64,000 nucleotides of DNA, from positions 2,108,001 to 2,172,000 of the forward strand of contig OY754336.1 in assembly GCA_963573305.1 (NCBI GenBank), written 5' to 3'. Both the position numbers and the translations under genes were made by a program. A model generated the notes under the pieces. It was given only the letters and a program-made list of their open reading frames with translations, had not been told where the DNA came from and ran no database searches. The first letter of the stretch is position 1. Every line of letters begins with the position of its first letter. The stretch comes from Pyrrhosoma nymphula (taxonomy: Eukaryota; Arthropoda; Insecta; Odonata; Coenagrionidae). Below are positions 34,601-49,600 of this stretch, piece after piece.

Positions 34601-37600
34601 CATGTTCCTTTTCTCAAAGGAATATGTGCTTACAAGTTGAAATAATATAAAAACCACCATATAGGCATACTTTTTATACATTTCGGAACAACCCCTGTGT
34701 GGATTCATGTAACCCTGTGTAGTAATAGAATACAATCCCATGTTTGGGACAATTTCTCTGCACTAAAAGATGTGCAAAATTGAAATGGGAGCCTTTTTTC
34801 ATTTATATTTTCCCCATGTTTGGATATTTTCTGGTATTACCATTACAATTCTATAGCTAAGTAAAGTAGAGTGCTGATTATCCGACATTCGATTAACCAT
34901 CAGTCGGATTATCTGTCGATCCATCCATCAACTACTCTCCCTCCTCTTCATTTCTAGCTTCTCCCCATCCACCCCTACTCTTTTCCCCCTCGTCTCCAGC
35001 ACTCCTCCGTCCACCTACTACTGCTACTGTTCACGGGCAGTGGCTGTGTTATCCAGCAGAATAGCTACATTTTACCCACTCAAATAGTTTTCCCACAGTG
35101 GGTTATTCAATTACACCCTTACATTACGGTGAGTCCCCTGAATCAGTGCCACCTGGGTGAGCAAGCATATTGATTCCTCAGCCATTTTATTTTTGCTAAC
35201 TCTCCTTCAGCTAAATTATTAATTCAATATGTCTATCCTTCAAGTAAGAAAAATCGTGTTGTGCTAGGTATTTGGGAGAAGTTAAGGATTATGGAAAGTG
35301 CATCATAGGGAGAGTCAGTCGCTAATTTAGTGGTGCATTCCAGCAGAGGCATCACTACAGTGTACGATGTAATAAAAATTATATGACTATCCGTTAATTG
35401 CATTATGCATATGGACTTCAAAAGGAAAAAATAATGAATAATTGTTTTCCGCTTATGGTTATAACCACTTAATAGCAGGTGGTAGCACAAGTTGTATAAA
35501 TATTTGTCTAAAAATCAATTCGTAAGTGAGCCACGGCAGGTGAAGACTGGATGTAAGTAGTATTATATGCTTGGGAGTAAGGGTGGTCGTTGACTTGTTT
35601 GCTTTGGGAGCAGGCTGAGTAAGAACCCATTCAAGTATTATGTCGGGAGGGAAGGGGGTTGGGTTCTTGTGGCTCTTATTATGTTGTCTCATGTATGGGG
35701 GGTTTGGGAGTCTGAGATCATCTTACATAAGATTTTGTTTATTCCTGAGACCTTGTGTATATCAATATTTTGGTAATCATCGTCTCATTGTTCCAGTGCT
35801 GCAAACAAGGAGCAGTTTTCCTTAAGGAGATGTTTTAGAAGTGTTGAGTAGGTATATATTTAGTTAAGGAATTGAAAAGTAAAACAAACAGCGGTTGTTA
35901 CTGGGTGAGGGTTCACTTAAAGCTAAAATTACATGGTTAATGGTCAGGGTATAATCCCTTCTGTCAGGGGCCAAAATATCTAATCATTTGAAATGCGATG
36001 ACCATTTACAATATCTATCCAATAATATTGCTGGATGTATTCTCAGCATGCGCTGATAGTGTATTATTTGGGTGCTAGAAAAAATATGTCAATAAATAGC
36101 TTTTGATAGTTTCTAGTTTATTTTAAAACAGTTTCGGAGACAAAAATCAGTTATCACTTATAGACCCTGAAGTTATATGTTCCTAGGTTGGTTATAACTT
36201 GTGGTGGACGAGTCAGATTCCCAACCATGCTGTAGTCATGGAAGTGTGCATCAGCTAACTTAACCTGAGTATCAGAAGTTTAGGAAAACAAGCAGTAAAT
36301 TTTTCCATGGGATGTGCGTAACATGTTGTGATTATGAATCTAAAAACTTACTGCTAGGCAAATGACTTGAGTGTTGATGCATAAAAAGGATGCTTTGTAT
36401 GTCTGAGAGTAAGATCCACAACTGAATGTCCTCTAATTGGCAGAATATTTTGGAGAAGTGAACGAAATTGATTGGTCGATAAGCAAAATTGTAGGAAAAA
36501 ACAAGTACTTCAATAAAATACATGCAAAAGGATCAGTAGAAAGCATGGCACTGAAACCAAAGCCACAATTACCAGGAAATTGAACTTGATTGAATTATAC
36601 ATCAGTCTCGGCTATCCGATTGGGCATCCCCCTCCATTAACACAGATAATTGGCACTCTACTGAACTTCTTTTTGATAGTGTTTTGACAAATAGAAGAAA
36701 AATATTGATTCACATCATTATAAACTGCGGTTAATGTTCAATATAATTGCATTGCATTTTCATTTGCTGAAAAGTTCCACTATCCGAAGCACGTCTCTTA
36801 TAACCTATTCTTAGTTTTAAAAAACTGGATGTATGTGCATGAATTGTTGTGGGAAATTTTTTGAAAATAGTATTTATTTAAACGAACATTGTTGATATAC
36901 ATTTATTGAACAGTATGAATGCAAGGAACATCTCATAAAGTGATAATCTCACTTCTAAATTTTGGGTGGATGGGTTTGGCCTCCTCAGGACATTGCCTTG
37001 CAAAGTGAATACCTTGTCGTGTAACAGCCCACAGCAACCTTGCATGGGTGTGCAGTTTTCTCACTGGTGAATTAACCATAGTCTGTTTTTGGGTGCCATC
37101 AAAGATTCCTTGTGGTGAATGTTGCCTACTAGAGTATGTGTTGTTTGAGAGCCAGTTAAATATCTCTTGAGATACGGTTGTATTTTTTGTAAATAATTAT
37201 TTCACTTAGCAACCATTGAAAAGATTTTTTTAAATCAAATTTAGCTCTGTAGGAAATTTTCTTTAAGGTATCCTAGAACCTCTGGGCCCAACAATATTTT
37301 GATTGAATATGTCCATTTTGTCGATAAGTGTGCAAAGTTGTTTATGCAAAATCTCCTTTAGTACAGGGTGTTTCGAGAGGGAAGTGAATAACTTTTGTAG
37401 GAGTTACAGGAAGTATTTTTAAGCATTTTTTTGTCTCAAGAACATGGGTCGCAACTCCTTAGTTGGGGAGTTATGGCCATGCAAAGATTTTGTGAGAAGA
37501 ATTATGTACATTCCATCTTCTGGTAATCCCGTTGCGTAGGTTGACTTTGAATAGACAACATTTTCGTCCCATATCCTGAAGACTTCCGTAGGTCGAGTCG

Positions 37601-40600
37601 ATAGGTGTTGCATTCTGGCCGGTATATGTTGGAGCTGCTGGGCGTTGTTTTTGCCGCCCTTGATTTCTATTGGTCTGTGGTTTTAGCTCTTGGTTTCCAT
37701 GTTGAGGGCAGGTTGTAGCCATCTTCCCTGTTGAAGTTTGTTAGGGTTTCGATTTCGATGGCTATCTATCTATCAGCTGTCGAAATCACAAAGAACCCTT
37801 CAGGTTGAGAAACTGTTGTCTATTCAAAGCCAAAGTGAAGTATAAGAATTATGCTGTTACCATGAAAACACTCAACAGGATCTCAGCACTTGAGGTGGAC
37901 AATTAATCTATGGAGAATATCTCCGCTGAAGATCTTTGTTGCCGCTTGATTGCTTACTTCATTTGGTTCACAAAAATACCTCCCATTGGGTTTCAGTGGT
38001 TGGTTATTCTTTTCCAAACGTTTAAAAATATCCATGCAAGCTTATATTGATGACGTTAATTGTCTCTTTCGGTAAATAAAAAACCAGTTCCGTGCATGGC
38101 AAAGAGCCGTCGATCAATGCGCTCATGTGACGCTATCTTTTAAGATGCGATATCTTGGCTAAAAATAAAGGTAGGGAAATAATTTTACCAAATTTAGAAA
38201 TTAAATGAAATTTGGTTCTTTGTTTGCTACAGTTAAATTTTTTATATCTCTCAAAATAAAAGTTATTCTAAAAAATAGTTTTTTTGAAGTGAAAAATATT
38301 TTATAATAATAATAATAAAAAAAACTATGGAGTTGCAACCCCATGTTCATGTGACAAAAAATGCTTTTAAACACTTCCCCTAACTCCTCGAAAAGTTATG
38401 CACTTTCCTCCTGAAACGCCCTGTATTCATCACAGGGTAATTATTTCGGTCTTGTATTAAGGAATGGTGAAGTAGAAATTAAATTTGCCTCTCACTAACT
38501 GATGGCTCAACTTACTTTGCACTCTAGTCTCACTACCCAAGTAAAGAACTGACGAGGGAAACATCAGGTGAGGCGGCCTCTCACAGCAGCCTGTGTGGAC
38601 AAGTGGCTTTAAAATTCTTTCATTGGTGTCTGTTTTCTTCTGCTTGGCACTAGCCAATGTTAGAGATATTCTGCAACATTTGTTTGCATCTTTTATTTGT
38701 AGGATTTGCCTAGTGAAATATTTCATGAGAATGAAAATCATGAAAACCTAAGTGATTAACGGGTGTAAAATATCACAGAATAAAAAAGAAACTTGTACTC
38801 TAATTAATAAGATTTATTAAGGTTTGTGTCTCCTTCCAAAGTTGGGAACCTTAGTTTTTCTGGTCAGGATCTGAGAAATTGGTCTAGAGCATATAATTTG
38901 CTCATGATCAGTTGTTGCTAGTGCTACGTAGGAAAACGAAGGCGCCCATAGAAAGCAGTCCTAACCAGTAGAAATGAAGGAAATGTTAGTTTTGCCCTTC
39001 AAGCAATTCATTATCTTTATTTTACTATTCTGGCAATTTAATTATTGCAATATTTCATGTACCTATGATTATGAATACTTTAATTTGAGAAGACTGGGGA
39101 GGTTGTGGGGACAGTTTCATTTAGCAATGCTCTCGGTTGCATGACTACAGGAAGAATGTATAGCTGTGCATTTTCATGTGTTCAATTACGGTACATAGTA
39201 TTAGTGCTTTTGAGGTGAGTCTGTGGTTCACAACTTTGAAAGATTAAAAATATCCAAGTGACCTGACAAAAATGTAGTGTATCTCCTTATAACCCTTTGA
39301 AACTGCTTGAAAAGTAGCATCAATTGATGATTGATTCATTTTACTGCCGATTTTAATTATTTAGACAATATTATCATTCTTTCAACTAGATTTCAAGAGT
39401 TAGGAAACCGAAAAATTTAAATGTATTAACGGAGATAAAAAGGCTCATGAGTAGTACATGCAACATCTTTTTCACACCTAAAAACCTTCCCAGATGAAGT
39501 TTTTTTTAGATATTTCATTTGTTTCCCTTAAATATTTATTTTAAAAGTGGTTTACGAATGGCCTGAGACTTGGCAGGTTTTGATCATCAGGAATATCTTG
39601 CATTTTGTGAGAGAAACTATGAGAATAAATATTTTTGTTGTTGGGTTCGTGCTGATATTTCAAAGCTCAGCCTTTCCCAGTTGTAATTTTTTATATCTTA
39701 CTAAATGTGCTGAATGAGCTTTCATTGGAATGATATACTTTTTCTTTTGCACTTAAGCTTCATTCTCATTTGTCATCAGTCGGGTTTCATACTCTGTTCA
39801 ATGCTATAGGATGTTCTACCTTAGTATGTAGAAGGATTCCATTATCATATTGAATCGTGAATTAGATCTGCTGACTTTTTAAAAAAATTGTGTATTTCAT
39901 AGAGATGGCGCCATAAACACAAATAGTTGTATATTGTAGTGTTCTTATATTATTGTTTTTACTGTCAACTCTTTAAATTTTTATTGACTGGAATGTATTT
40001 TAGTATTTGATTAATACATGTTCAGTGAACTATCGATAATCCGGGCAAATGATGGGGAGAGGATGCACAGATAATCAGAAAACATGGATAATCCAAACTA
40101 AAACTTTTATTTCTTATAATGTCCATAGTAAATACAAAAAAACAATTCATTATCATTTGTGCACTTAGTCCATTTTTTTTAGATTTGTCATTGACTCGTT
40201 AAGATTTTTCTTCACCCGACCACATATCTTTTTAGCAGTGGTAATGTCATTGTAGTTGTATTCCCACTGCTCCACACACTGTAGCAATCCATCTACAAAG
40301 TTGAGCACCTGGTTGTGTGCATTCACTGCTCCCCTTGTCTTCACTGCTGCTACTTCCACTCGATTACTCTCTCTAGCCATTCATCTAAGTTTTCCACATT
40401 CACCTTTTCGAATCCTTTCACTGACTCCCCCAACTCCGAGTCATTCACTTCACATTTCGGAAAATCTCTTGAATTTGCCTTCGAGGCCAAACAAAAGTTT
40501 GAAGACCAGGCCTGTGACACCCCATGAATCTGATATTGTCATTTTCTTTGAAAAGGTAAATTGTCACCTTCATTGGCTAGTGTCCTGAGAAGACAAACTC

Positions 40601-43600
40601 AGTACATAATTCCTAACAAAAATATGGTAAAAGCCAGTAACATTTCAATGGGGTTATTTTTACCCTGTTTGTTAGCTTTTATTCCTTTAAGAAAAGTATT
40701 GAGCTTCTTGAAAAGATTCTCGTTTTTTTAAATTACTTACACACTAGGTAAATTGTTGTCATTTACACTATTCAGTGGCTGAAAGAAAGGCTTTAATTCT
40801 TACTTTCGATATTTCTTAATGCTTTGATTTTTCTCCTAAATTGTGTTTTTTGCTTCATAAGCATCCAGTTTTTCACCATTTCAACAAAAGAAATTTTAAT
40901 TTCCTTGGCAACCAGGGAATGGGCTTTAAATTGGATTATGCCTTATTCATAAATGACTTTGGTCACATGATTAATACAAGGATTGCAGTGAGATTTTAGT
41001 CAGGATATTTTTCACTCCTCCCTCTTCCTTGGTTAACGACCCCGAAATGTGGGAAGGAAGAGCTCTACGGCCTCTAATGTTGCAAGATAAAGAAAGACAC
41101 TCCAATGGATTTAAAAAGTCACTTTTTACGGTTTAGTTTGCCTACCTGTGGGGATATTTTAAAAATCCTAAGCTGTGATATCAATTTTTTCTTCTTCCTA
41201 TTGAATTTCAACAGACACCTTGTAGTTATTCCTTAATAGTAGTCCTTCCTAAAATGGGTAATTTGTTATTTACCTTAATCAAATTTGAAGCTTGATATGT
41301 TCAACACATTAAAAAGGAGGCAGAATTTCCTCGTCAACCGGTGATTAGCCTATTAAAAGTGAAGTTGTTGATAAAGTCACAGTTCTTAAATGTAATGTCT
41401 GCTCACTACTTCTGTTAGTTTTGCTTGCTATCTTAGTACACATTTTGTCTTTCAAAATGATAGCTCTTTTCCTCCATTTTACTCAAAAATAATATTTTGA
41501 TGACTTGAATCAGTATCCAAAAACAGTGTATATTGCAATTTAACTGGAATAAACCATCAGACAATCATTTTTATCACTATACTGGAATAATATACTTGCA
41601 ACTGTTGTGTTGGTTTCACAGCTATGTATTCAGTTTTTGGTTTTCTGAATTCTTAAAATCTAGTTGGTACCCATTAAGTTATGCTGGGTGTGCAATGACC
41701 TGAAAACCGAGAAAACTCAGGGAAATTTTTGGTCCTGGAAAACTCATGGAATTTTTACATTTTTCAAAAAAAAAAACCCCTAGAAATTGCACGGCAGCCG
41801 ATTTCTATGAGGGGGGTGAGAACTGCACCTTGCTTGCCTTCTGCTCTGTTCAATGCAGCGCTTTAGTCATTGTTCATATCGTATTCGAGGGGCCACATTT
41901 CCCTCGTTTGTTGTTGATGACAGTATTAATGACTACCTTCCGCCTGAGCAAGTTTTCTTTTGTTTTTGTGCATTTGTTTATGATGGGGTGTGGTAAATCT
42001 AAGCTTACCTTTGGAATTCCTGACAGTTAAAGCTGCAAAGTAGTGTGTGAGTGTTTGAGGGACTAGATTCTCAGAGCTCGTCTCGCCTTCTTTGAGACCA
42101 TAGCTGCTCTGGTTGAGCGGTTTCTGAAGAAATGCCAGTCGGATGCCCCACTTGCTCCTTTCCTTTATATTGCTCTCCAATCTCTTGTCAGAGATTTGAT
42201 GAGTAAATTTGTGGAACCAGAAGTCATGAAGAGTCTTCCGTATAGATCTGAACACCAAAATTAATCTGATGCGACCTCAGAAATTTGAAACTGGTTACGG
42301 AACTGAGGAATTTAAGATGAAAATCTAAATGAAGTCTCTCTGGCTGCTCTTCATACTGTTCACGGTGGGATCAATGTGAGGCGGGGTTTGTTAGATCCGT
42401 ACATATTGCAAAGAATTAATTCACAGCTTCCGAAATGCGAAGTACATTGAAGCTCTTGCGAAGACGAGGGAGGCTAAGAAGGCCTCAAGAGAGAATGAAA
42501 AGAAGAGGAAAAGAGTCTTGAAAAAGGTTCAAGAACTGTAGACAAAAAAAACAATTTCTCAGATTTGCTGAGAAAGTTGTTGCTGTGATTGGAGTGGAAG
42601 TGCCATTGTTATAAAATTCACACCGTTGACTTATTTTATTTGTAAGTTTTTGTACCAATGTTACCTGATTCCAGTTTCCTATGTTCAAATTTGTACCCGA
42701 CCCAATTTTATTGTCAGTGTCATTTGTGAAGAGTTTCATTAACTCACTCTCCATTTTGTTGTCAGATATCATGTTTTGTTTATTTGTTCTTTGAAATAAA
42801 ATGTGTTCTTTACTTGATGTACCTTTTTTCCCCTATAATATAGCATGATGCAGGCCCCAAAATTTGGTTGTTTTTCACATGGACAAAATATGTAGATTTT
42901 ATAGGAAATTTGATTAAAATGCATTTGGAGCTAAGTGCAATGGGACCCTTGAAAATTCCGACAACTTTCCTGGAAAACTCAGGGGAAAAAATAATTGAAA
43001 TTTGCTGAACACCCTGGTTATTCGATGAAAAAAGTATTTCCAACTAATAAAATCTTGATTGGGGATAACATCCTTGTAAGAAAATTTGGTGAAAATTTAG
43101 TCAGTTGCCGTTTTTCAATGTAAATAAAGACAAGTTATGAAATATGCAGTTGCTTGTATGTTTTTAATATTGACATTTGCTCAATGCATATTGCTCTTGT
43201 TGGCTCTAGCAGCATATCTTGCACCCTATCATTCCAAAAATGTCATATGATTGCGTACAGGTTTTCCTTCTCAAGTTCAGTGTAACTGTTTACAAAATAG
43301 ATTTAGCAATTAGCTTCTGTATTTTCTCATCCTTTATCGATACATGGGGGTGGGAACATGTACCAATTAAAATTTCATTAAAAAAATAATTCCTTGGTAA
43401 AATTGACAGCTGAATTATATTTTTTAATTGTATGCATATTGGTGGTTGATGCTTCTCTTGTTGGCCTTCTGTATTGTATTTGTAGCTCTGGTGATGGAAG
43501 TAATTTAATTCCAAAATTCTGGCAAGGTTTTCGACCTACCCCCAATGAACTTTTTTTCTGGATATCCAAGGTCAACATGCATTACACTAAATCAAAATTA

Positions 43601-46600
43601 TACACTAAAATAATAGAGTGATGACTAAGTAAATAAAAAAGAGTAATGCTAGGTTTGAGTTCTTGAAACATATTATTAAATCCAAAACAATTGCTGCCGT
43701 CCACCTAAAGCTCCAGAAAAAAGTCTTTGGAAAAATTACTTGCTTACCCAACCGAGAGAAGGTGATGATGCGCTGACAAAGACCCTTCTCGAGCCTTCCC
43801 CCCTCCTCTTGCGATAACAAGGGCCCAGGTGGTTTGGGATAGCCAGCACTCACTCCCCCAAAAGCAGTTGTGATACTTAATGGCTTTGTAGGCGAGAGCC
43901 AATGGAATGGGGAAAAAGTAAGGGAAATATACCGGGAAATACTTTTATAAGCATGGAGTGACCTCAAAAAAATGCAGGATGCCAGGGTTTGCGATTTACA
44001 TCATTGTAGTAGCCTAGTAGTGCATAATGAACTCTTGGTGATAGTGTGTGCTTGTAGGTGGAGGATTGATTAATATATTCATGGTATAAATTTTCCATAT
44101 AGATTCTGGAGCTGCTCAATATAAAAATTTTACATGAGATTTCTACACATGTAGGCCTTATAGAAAACATTTGTACAGTGAACACAAAATTTAATCTTTG
44201 TGCTACCTTATGGTTAGAATGAAAATGAAGTATGTCTCACGACAGTTTCGGAAGCATAAAAGCAAAAGTGCCTATAATGGCGTCATGCGAGATATTGAAC
44301 AGCCTTAAGGGAATTGATAAGTATCCAAACATAGTGGTATTTGCGTGTTGAAGCAAATTTCTGACCTCTGAATGATTTCTAAACAGGCCTCACAGAATGT
44401 CTTCTGAAAAATAATTAAATTCTAATATGGGTGACAGACGACAAGCAACAACAGTAAACCTAGCAGACACATTACGATCAACTTGCAAGAAGGATCATGA
44501 TTACGTCGTGAATGTAATTCTGGCAATTAGCGGGCATGATCGGACCACCTAGTTCTTGGCTTCAATTTTATGCCTGTAATCATTGACACAACCTTGCCAT
44601 GATATCGTGGCATCATTTCCTTATGGTGGAAGGTGTAACAGAAGTCGTTCTAGATTATACAGTTGAGTTACTAAATGTTAAATCATGTAATGATTAATGT
44701 TTAACGTTGAATATCATTGGATAACATGGCATCAAATGGAATTCATTCAAAATATTGTCGGCTGCCTGTCATCCATGATGGCTTCGCGACTCCGTCATAT
44801 CTGCCTCACCAAATGGCTTTTGCAAGCCAGTGCCGTAATGGTCGTAGGTTTGAATGCTCAAATACCCTATTACCTACCTCAAATACCCTTGGACACTCAC
44901 TAATATTAGTGACGAATAAAAATATGAGAGCCTGTCATCCTCGCTTCCCATATGATTAATGTAAAAATATAGAGTCTGTATTTCAGGTAAGTGGGCTATA
45001 AAAAATGACTACAGTGGTGTCTAAGATAAATTAGGAGCTATAAATTCATTTTTGATGACTTATAGCTGCTGCTATTGAACTAATAAATTTAAGCCAAAAC
45101 GACAATACGACGACACCTCAAGTGTTAGATTTTTAAACTAAATGTGGAGCTGTGAAGTTAGACGCATGGATCATAGTCATTTTCAATATCCTAATGATTA
45201 TTTGATATAAACTTTTTTGTTTAATAGTATCTTAACTATTAATTGGGTGGCAAAAAAGCTGCTCATTGTTTACTTTCTGATATTTAGTTAGAAATTGTGA
45301 AAATAAACAGCTTGGCGGTAAAAAATTACACTACTACATATAATGATGTAACCACTTTTATCATGTGTAACTGAAGTATGTGATTCTTTGTACAGAACTA
45401 AATATTAATGAAACCAGACAAAAAAAAGAGCTCATACTCAGCATATGGGAGCACATATATCCCAACACTATCCCTTATTCACATATTATTTCATACATTT
45501 AATGCCAAAGTCAATCAGGGAACCATTTTGCTTTTCCGTAAAGCTTTGGTTAAATCACTAGCCACTGTGTCATCGGTTGGTCTATACATACTATCAATTA
45601 CATTATTTTGTTGTAGGTAAGTGTAGTTTTGTTGTAGTAAACCCAGGTAGTGACTATTAATAAGTTGCCAAATCTTGCCTTGAGTATCATGTTATTTAAG
45701 TTACCGAGGTAATGAAAATATTTTTATTTATGCCCTGTTAAACTAAAGTAACGCACTGCAGCGAGTTGTATCCTGATAAAACATTCACCGAATATTGGAA
45801 ATTCCCTTCTTTCCACGTTCTGCTCGTGCACACAGGGAGATAGGAATACAGTGACGTTACGCGCAAGCTAAGCCACCAGCTGAGACCACCTCCTATTATT
45901 GCTAAACTGTTGTTGCAGCAACTAATCAACGTGGCTTTCCTGAAAAATGAAGCCCATTTTTTATTTGCACCGCGTAAGCCATTGCCTACACCTATTTACC
46001 CACCCTGACTGGCACCCGGCACTGAGCTCCGATCTTAGAAAAAAATAGTGAGCACGTTGCCACGTGGAGTCTACCAAACGCGCGATGAAATGGCAACCCT
46101 GCGTCTAGTTGTCAGGAGTGGTACGAAAACTTCCCCGTCAGAGGGGGTGAAAAGGAAGGCTTGTCCTTGCCTCATCCCCTCTACGAAAAACAATAATGGC
46201 ATAGAGGAGACACTGAAAAAAAATTTGACTGGTTGGATAGGCACCGGCTCTGGTAACTCTACCGGTCGACGGAAAAAGTATCTCCATCATCTCAGCACTC
46301 AGAAGTGAAAAAATAATCATCTCCCACGGCCCCTTAATTACATAACCGGTGAATGACCTTCTATCCACTGAATCATTTGCCTAATCAGCATCCACAAAGG
46401 CTTCAATGTTTTTCTTACCCCATTCAAACACCAACTCATTAGTAGTGCCAGCAAAATATTTTAATACTCTTTTGGAAAAAGTCCAACAACTGCAATTGTA
46501 ATAAGTATTGAACTGACTTCACAAGTTAGTTGCAAGCATAATATCTGATACAGTCAAATATGATATCAATCAACTGCTGATAGGGATATTTCTCATTGCA

Positions 46601-49600
46601 CTTCTCATCAGTTTTCATTAATATTGTATTCACTCTCGAGTGGTGTCGATACAAGCTTAGCTTCTAACATGCCAAATTGCTCGAGCAGGCTCTGAATGTA
46701 CTGAGGTAGACTTAATGTTAAAATTCCCTTTTTTCTGTCTCGGTGAAAACGTTCGTCCCCAGACAGCTGGTTACTGGACCAAGAAATCCAACATCAAATA
46801 CTTGCTTTAGACTTTTAAACAATTTCTTTTTCAACTTTGTAATTGCTGAATATGAACAAGTCATCAACATAAAGAGCAATAATTACCGAAGAATTATCAT
46901 TACGTTTGAAATAAACACAAGGTTCACATAAACCGTATTTCTCCGAATATAAGCCGCACCCCGTTTTTTGGGGACTCAAAGAGGGAAAAAGTTAATACAC
47001 GAATTTAAGCCGTGCCCTTTTAAGTGCATATACCGTACTGCATACAGTATTATAGGCATTAGAATTTTATATCTGTGTTTACATTATACCTATGTAACTG
47101 TGACACAATGTTCTTATCCTTTAATATATGAATAAATTGTGCACTAATTTGACCTTTTTCAGCATTATTTATTACTTTCCCCGTGGCTTAGGTGAGTTTA
47201 GCTGGCGTCCGCATGAATCTGAATGGCTGGTTTGCTCAAATCGGTCATTTTTACGATTTTTTTAGAAAGTTCTCGAATTTAAGCAGCACCTTGAATTTGG
47301 GGCCCCACCCCAATTTTGAGGCCCCAAAATCGGGAAAAAAAAGTGCGGCTTATATTCGGAGAAATATGGTAGATTGTGCATCAATTGAAACTTGATTAAT
47401 CTTTTGATTCCGGACTCAACAAGACTACTTGAGACCGTAAATACTTTACTTAGAAAACACATTGATAAAGCCTTCTTTTTCAAAACCAATATAATGTTCC
47501 ATATAAATTCTCTCGTCTAATTTACGATTACGAAAAGCAGTCGTTATGTCCACATGATCAATGTCCATATCAGTTTCATTTGCATCAATGTTGATATCGG
47601 TCTCATTTGACCAAGGAAACATCAGTCTAATTGTTGAATACTTCACTAATGGTGAAAACGTTTCATCAAAATCTAAATCATACTTCTGGCTAAATCCACG
47701 AGCTACAAGTCGTGCTTTGAAACATTCAAATTTTCCAGCTGCATCTTTCATAATTTTGTAAACCCATTTACATTTAATCGTGTTATGGTTCTTGGGTCCA
47801 GTAGCCAATTCCCAAACATTGTTATCAGTCAAACTTGAATATTCAATCGACATGAATTTAAACCAGTCATATTTTTTAATCCTTGAAATAGCTTCCTTGT
47901 AACTTTGAGGTTCATCATTCAACATAGGTGCAATGGAAGACCTGTCATAATCCTCCATCCGTCTTGGACAGTGGCGTTCTCTAATTGGTCTACTGCCTTC
48001 CACAACAGGTTCATGAACAATATGCTCCTTGTAGGCCTGAAGAAGCGTACATGAAAACGTGAAACGTTGGTAAAGGGAAATTAATAATTTAACAATTAAT
48101 GGACCTATATCTAAGAAAAAAAATATGTATGCTCATTTTTTTTATCTCATGAAACATTTATAGGCATTTCTATAATTATATTCTGTTGTCTATCAGGCAG
48201 AGACTCATCATCAGTTTTTGTACAGGATTTTACAATTTTACCTGCCATCTCAGTCTCCAAAAAAAACAACATCATGTTTGTTTTCTACACTTCCTGGTTT
48301 TTCAGGATTGGCAATTCTATACTCTTTCGAACTTTGACAGTACCCAACCATTATGTACTCTTTGGATTTCACATTTAACTATTTTCATCTAAGTTCATCA
48401 AAAATGCGAGCAGATCATTACTTCCAAATGCTCGTGAATGACTTACATCAACGGGAGTGCCTGACCACATTCCTTCAGGGACATCATTAGGTAGAGGTGT
48501 ACAGTGGGACACCTATTTATGACATAAATTGTTGTCATTATTGCTTCACCCCAATATTTTTTCTCCAAACCGAATCAGAAAGCATGGATTTAGTGATTTA
48601 TGCGGGATGCTATTAAATTTTTTACTGACACAATTTTGCCGAGGCATATAAAGATTTGTCTCGTGTTCAGTACCATGATGAGTAAGAAATGGCTCATTCT
48701 TTACTACAATATTCTTTACCACTTTGTATTCTATGCTTTTTAATCCTCAAGCCAGTTTGGTTTTCAACAATACTTTAAAATTCAGTTAACTTTCGCAATA
48801 TGTACCTACTACACTTTTGAATTGCAGTGAATATGATAAAACTTTCTTGAATAATCATCAATGAAAGTCAAAATGTAACAAAAGCCAATCCAAGTAGCTA
48901 CAGGCATGGGTTCACAGATATCAGAATGAATTCACCCAAGTTTTGAGTAGCCCGAGTTGTCTGGGGTAAAAAGTTGATGCTTCCCCCCAGACAAGACACA
49001 AATTTTTGGATCATTTTCTTGTTGAAAATGTAACACTTGTAACGTGACCACTTCTCAACTGCCTCATACTTTTCTGACATATGTACCCTGGGTGCTTGTA
49101 CAAAATTTATGGCATTACAACCAGCTATATTTGGTTAAAATTATCAGAAGAGCATTGTTCCAAAATAGGTGATTTGATGCTTACCTGATCCAATTTGTAC
49201 ATGCCATTTACATTAATTGCTGTACGATTGCAAACTCCATTAATCTTACAATTGTTCTTATCGTATAAATAGCAATTTTTCATGATGAAACACAGCATTT
49301 AGCCCTTTTTCAGTTAAATTATTAACAGTTAAAAGATTTGCGGCAACGTCAGGCACATACAATGCATGAACAATTGTTTTCTCTCCTGCAACTTCCTCCC
49401 TTACAACTTAACTTTTATGTTGTCCGTACCATGGCTATTCAGCTTTACATCATTAGCTACTCCTAATGCTGAAGAATGTCAGAAAGCCAGTCATTACACT
49501 TTGTCATATGAGAAGTAAATCCAGAGTCATAGAATCAGTCAGTGTCACTGAATGCAGGGATTAACAACAAAATTTTCACTATCACGAACAGTTATCTCGT

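Noticed and set aside
35233..35825. Several 60-90 codon ORFs in eIF3j intron 4
   Set aside because: They fall inside the non-autonomous Tigger-like element, on both strands, with no domain.
44745..44885. Possible tRNA-derived SINE (GTAGGTTTGAATGCTC)
   Set aside because: Only a weak B-box-like match, no A box at the right distance, no target duplication.
46048..46368. 86- and 76-codon ORFs on opposite strands
   Set aside because: They overlap the copia RNase H remnant and an unrelated insert; only DRRSFTGYVIK has meaning.
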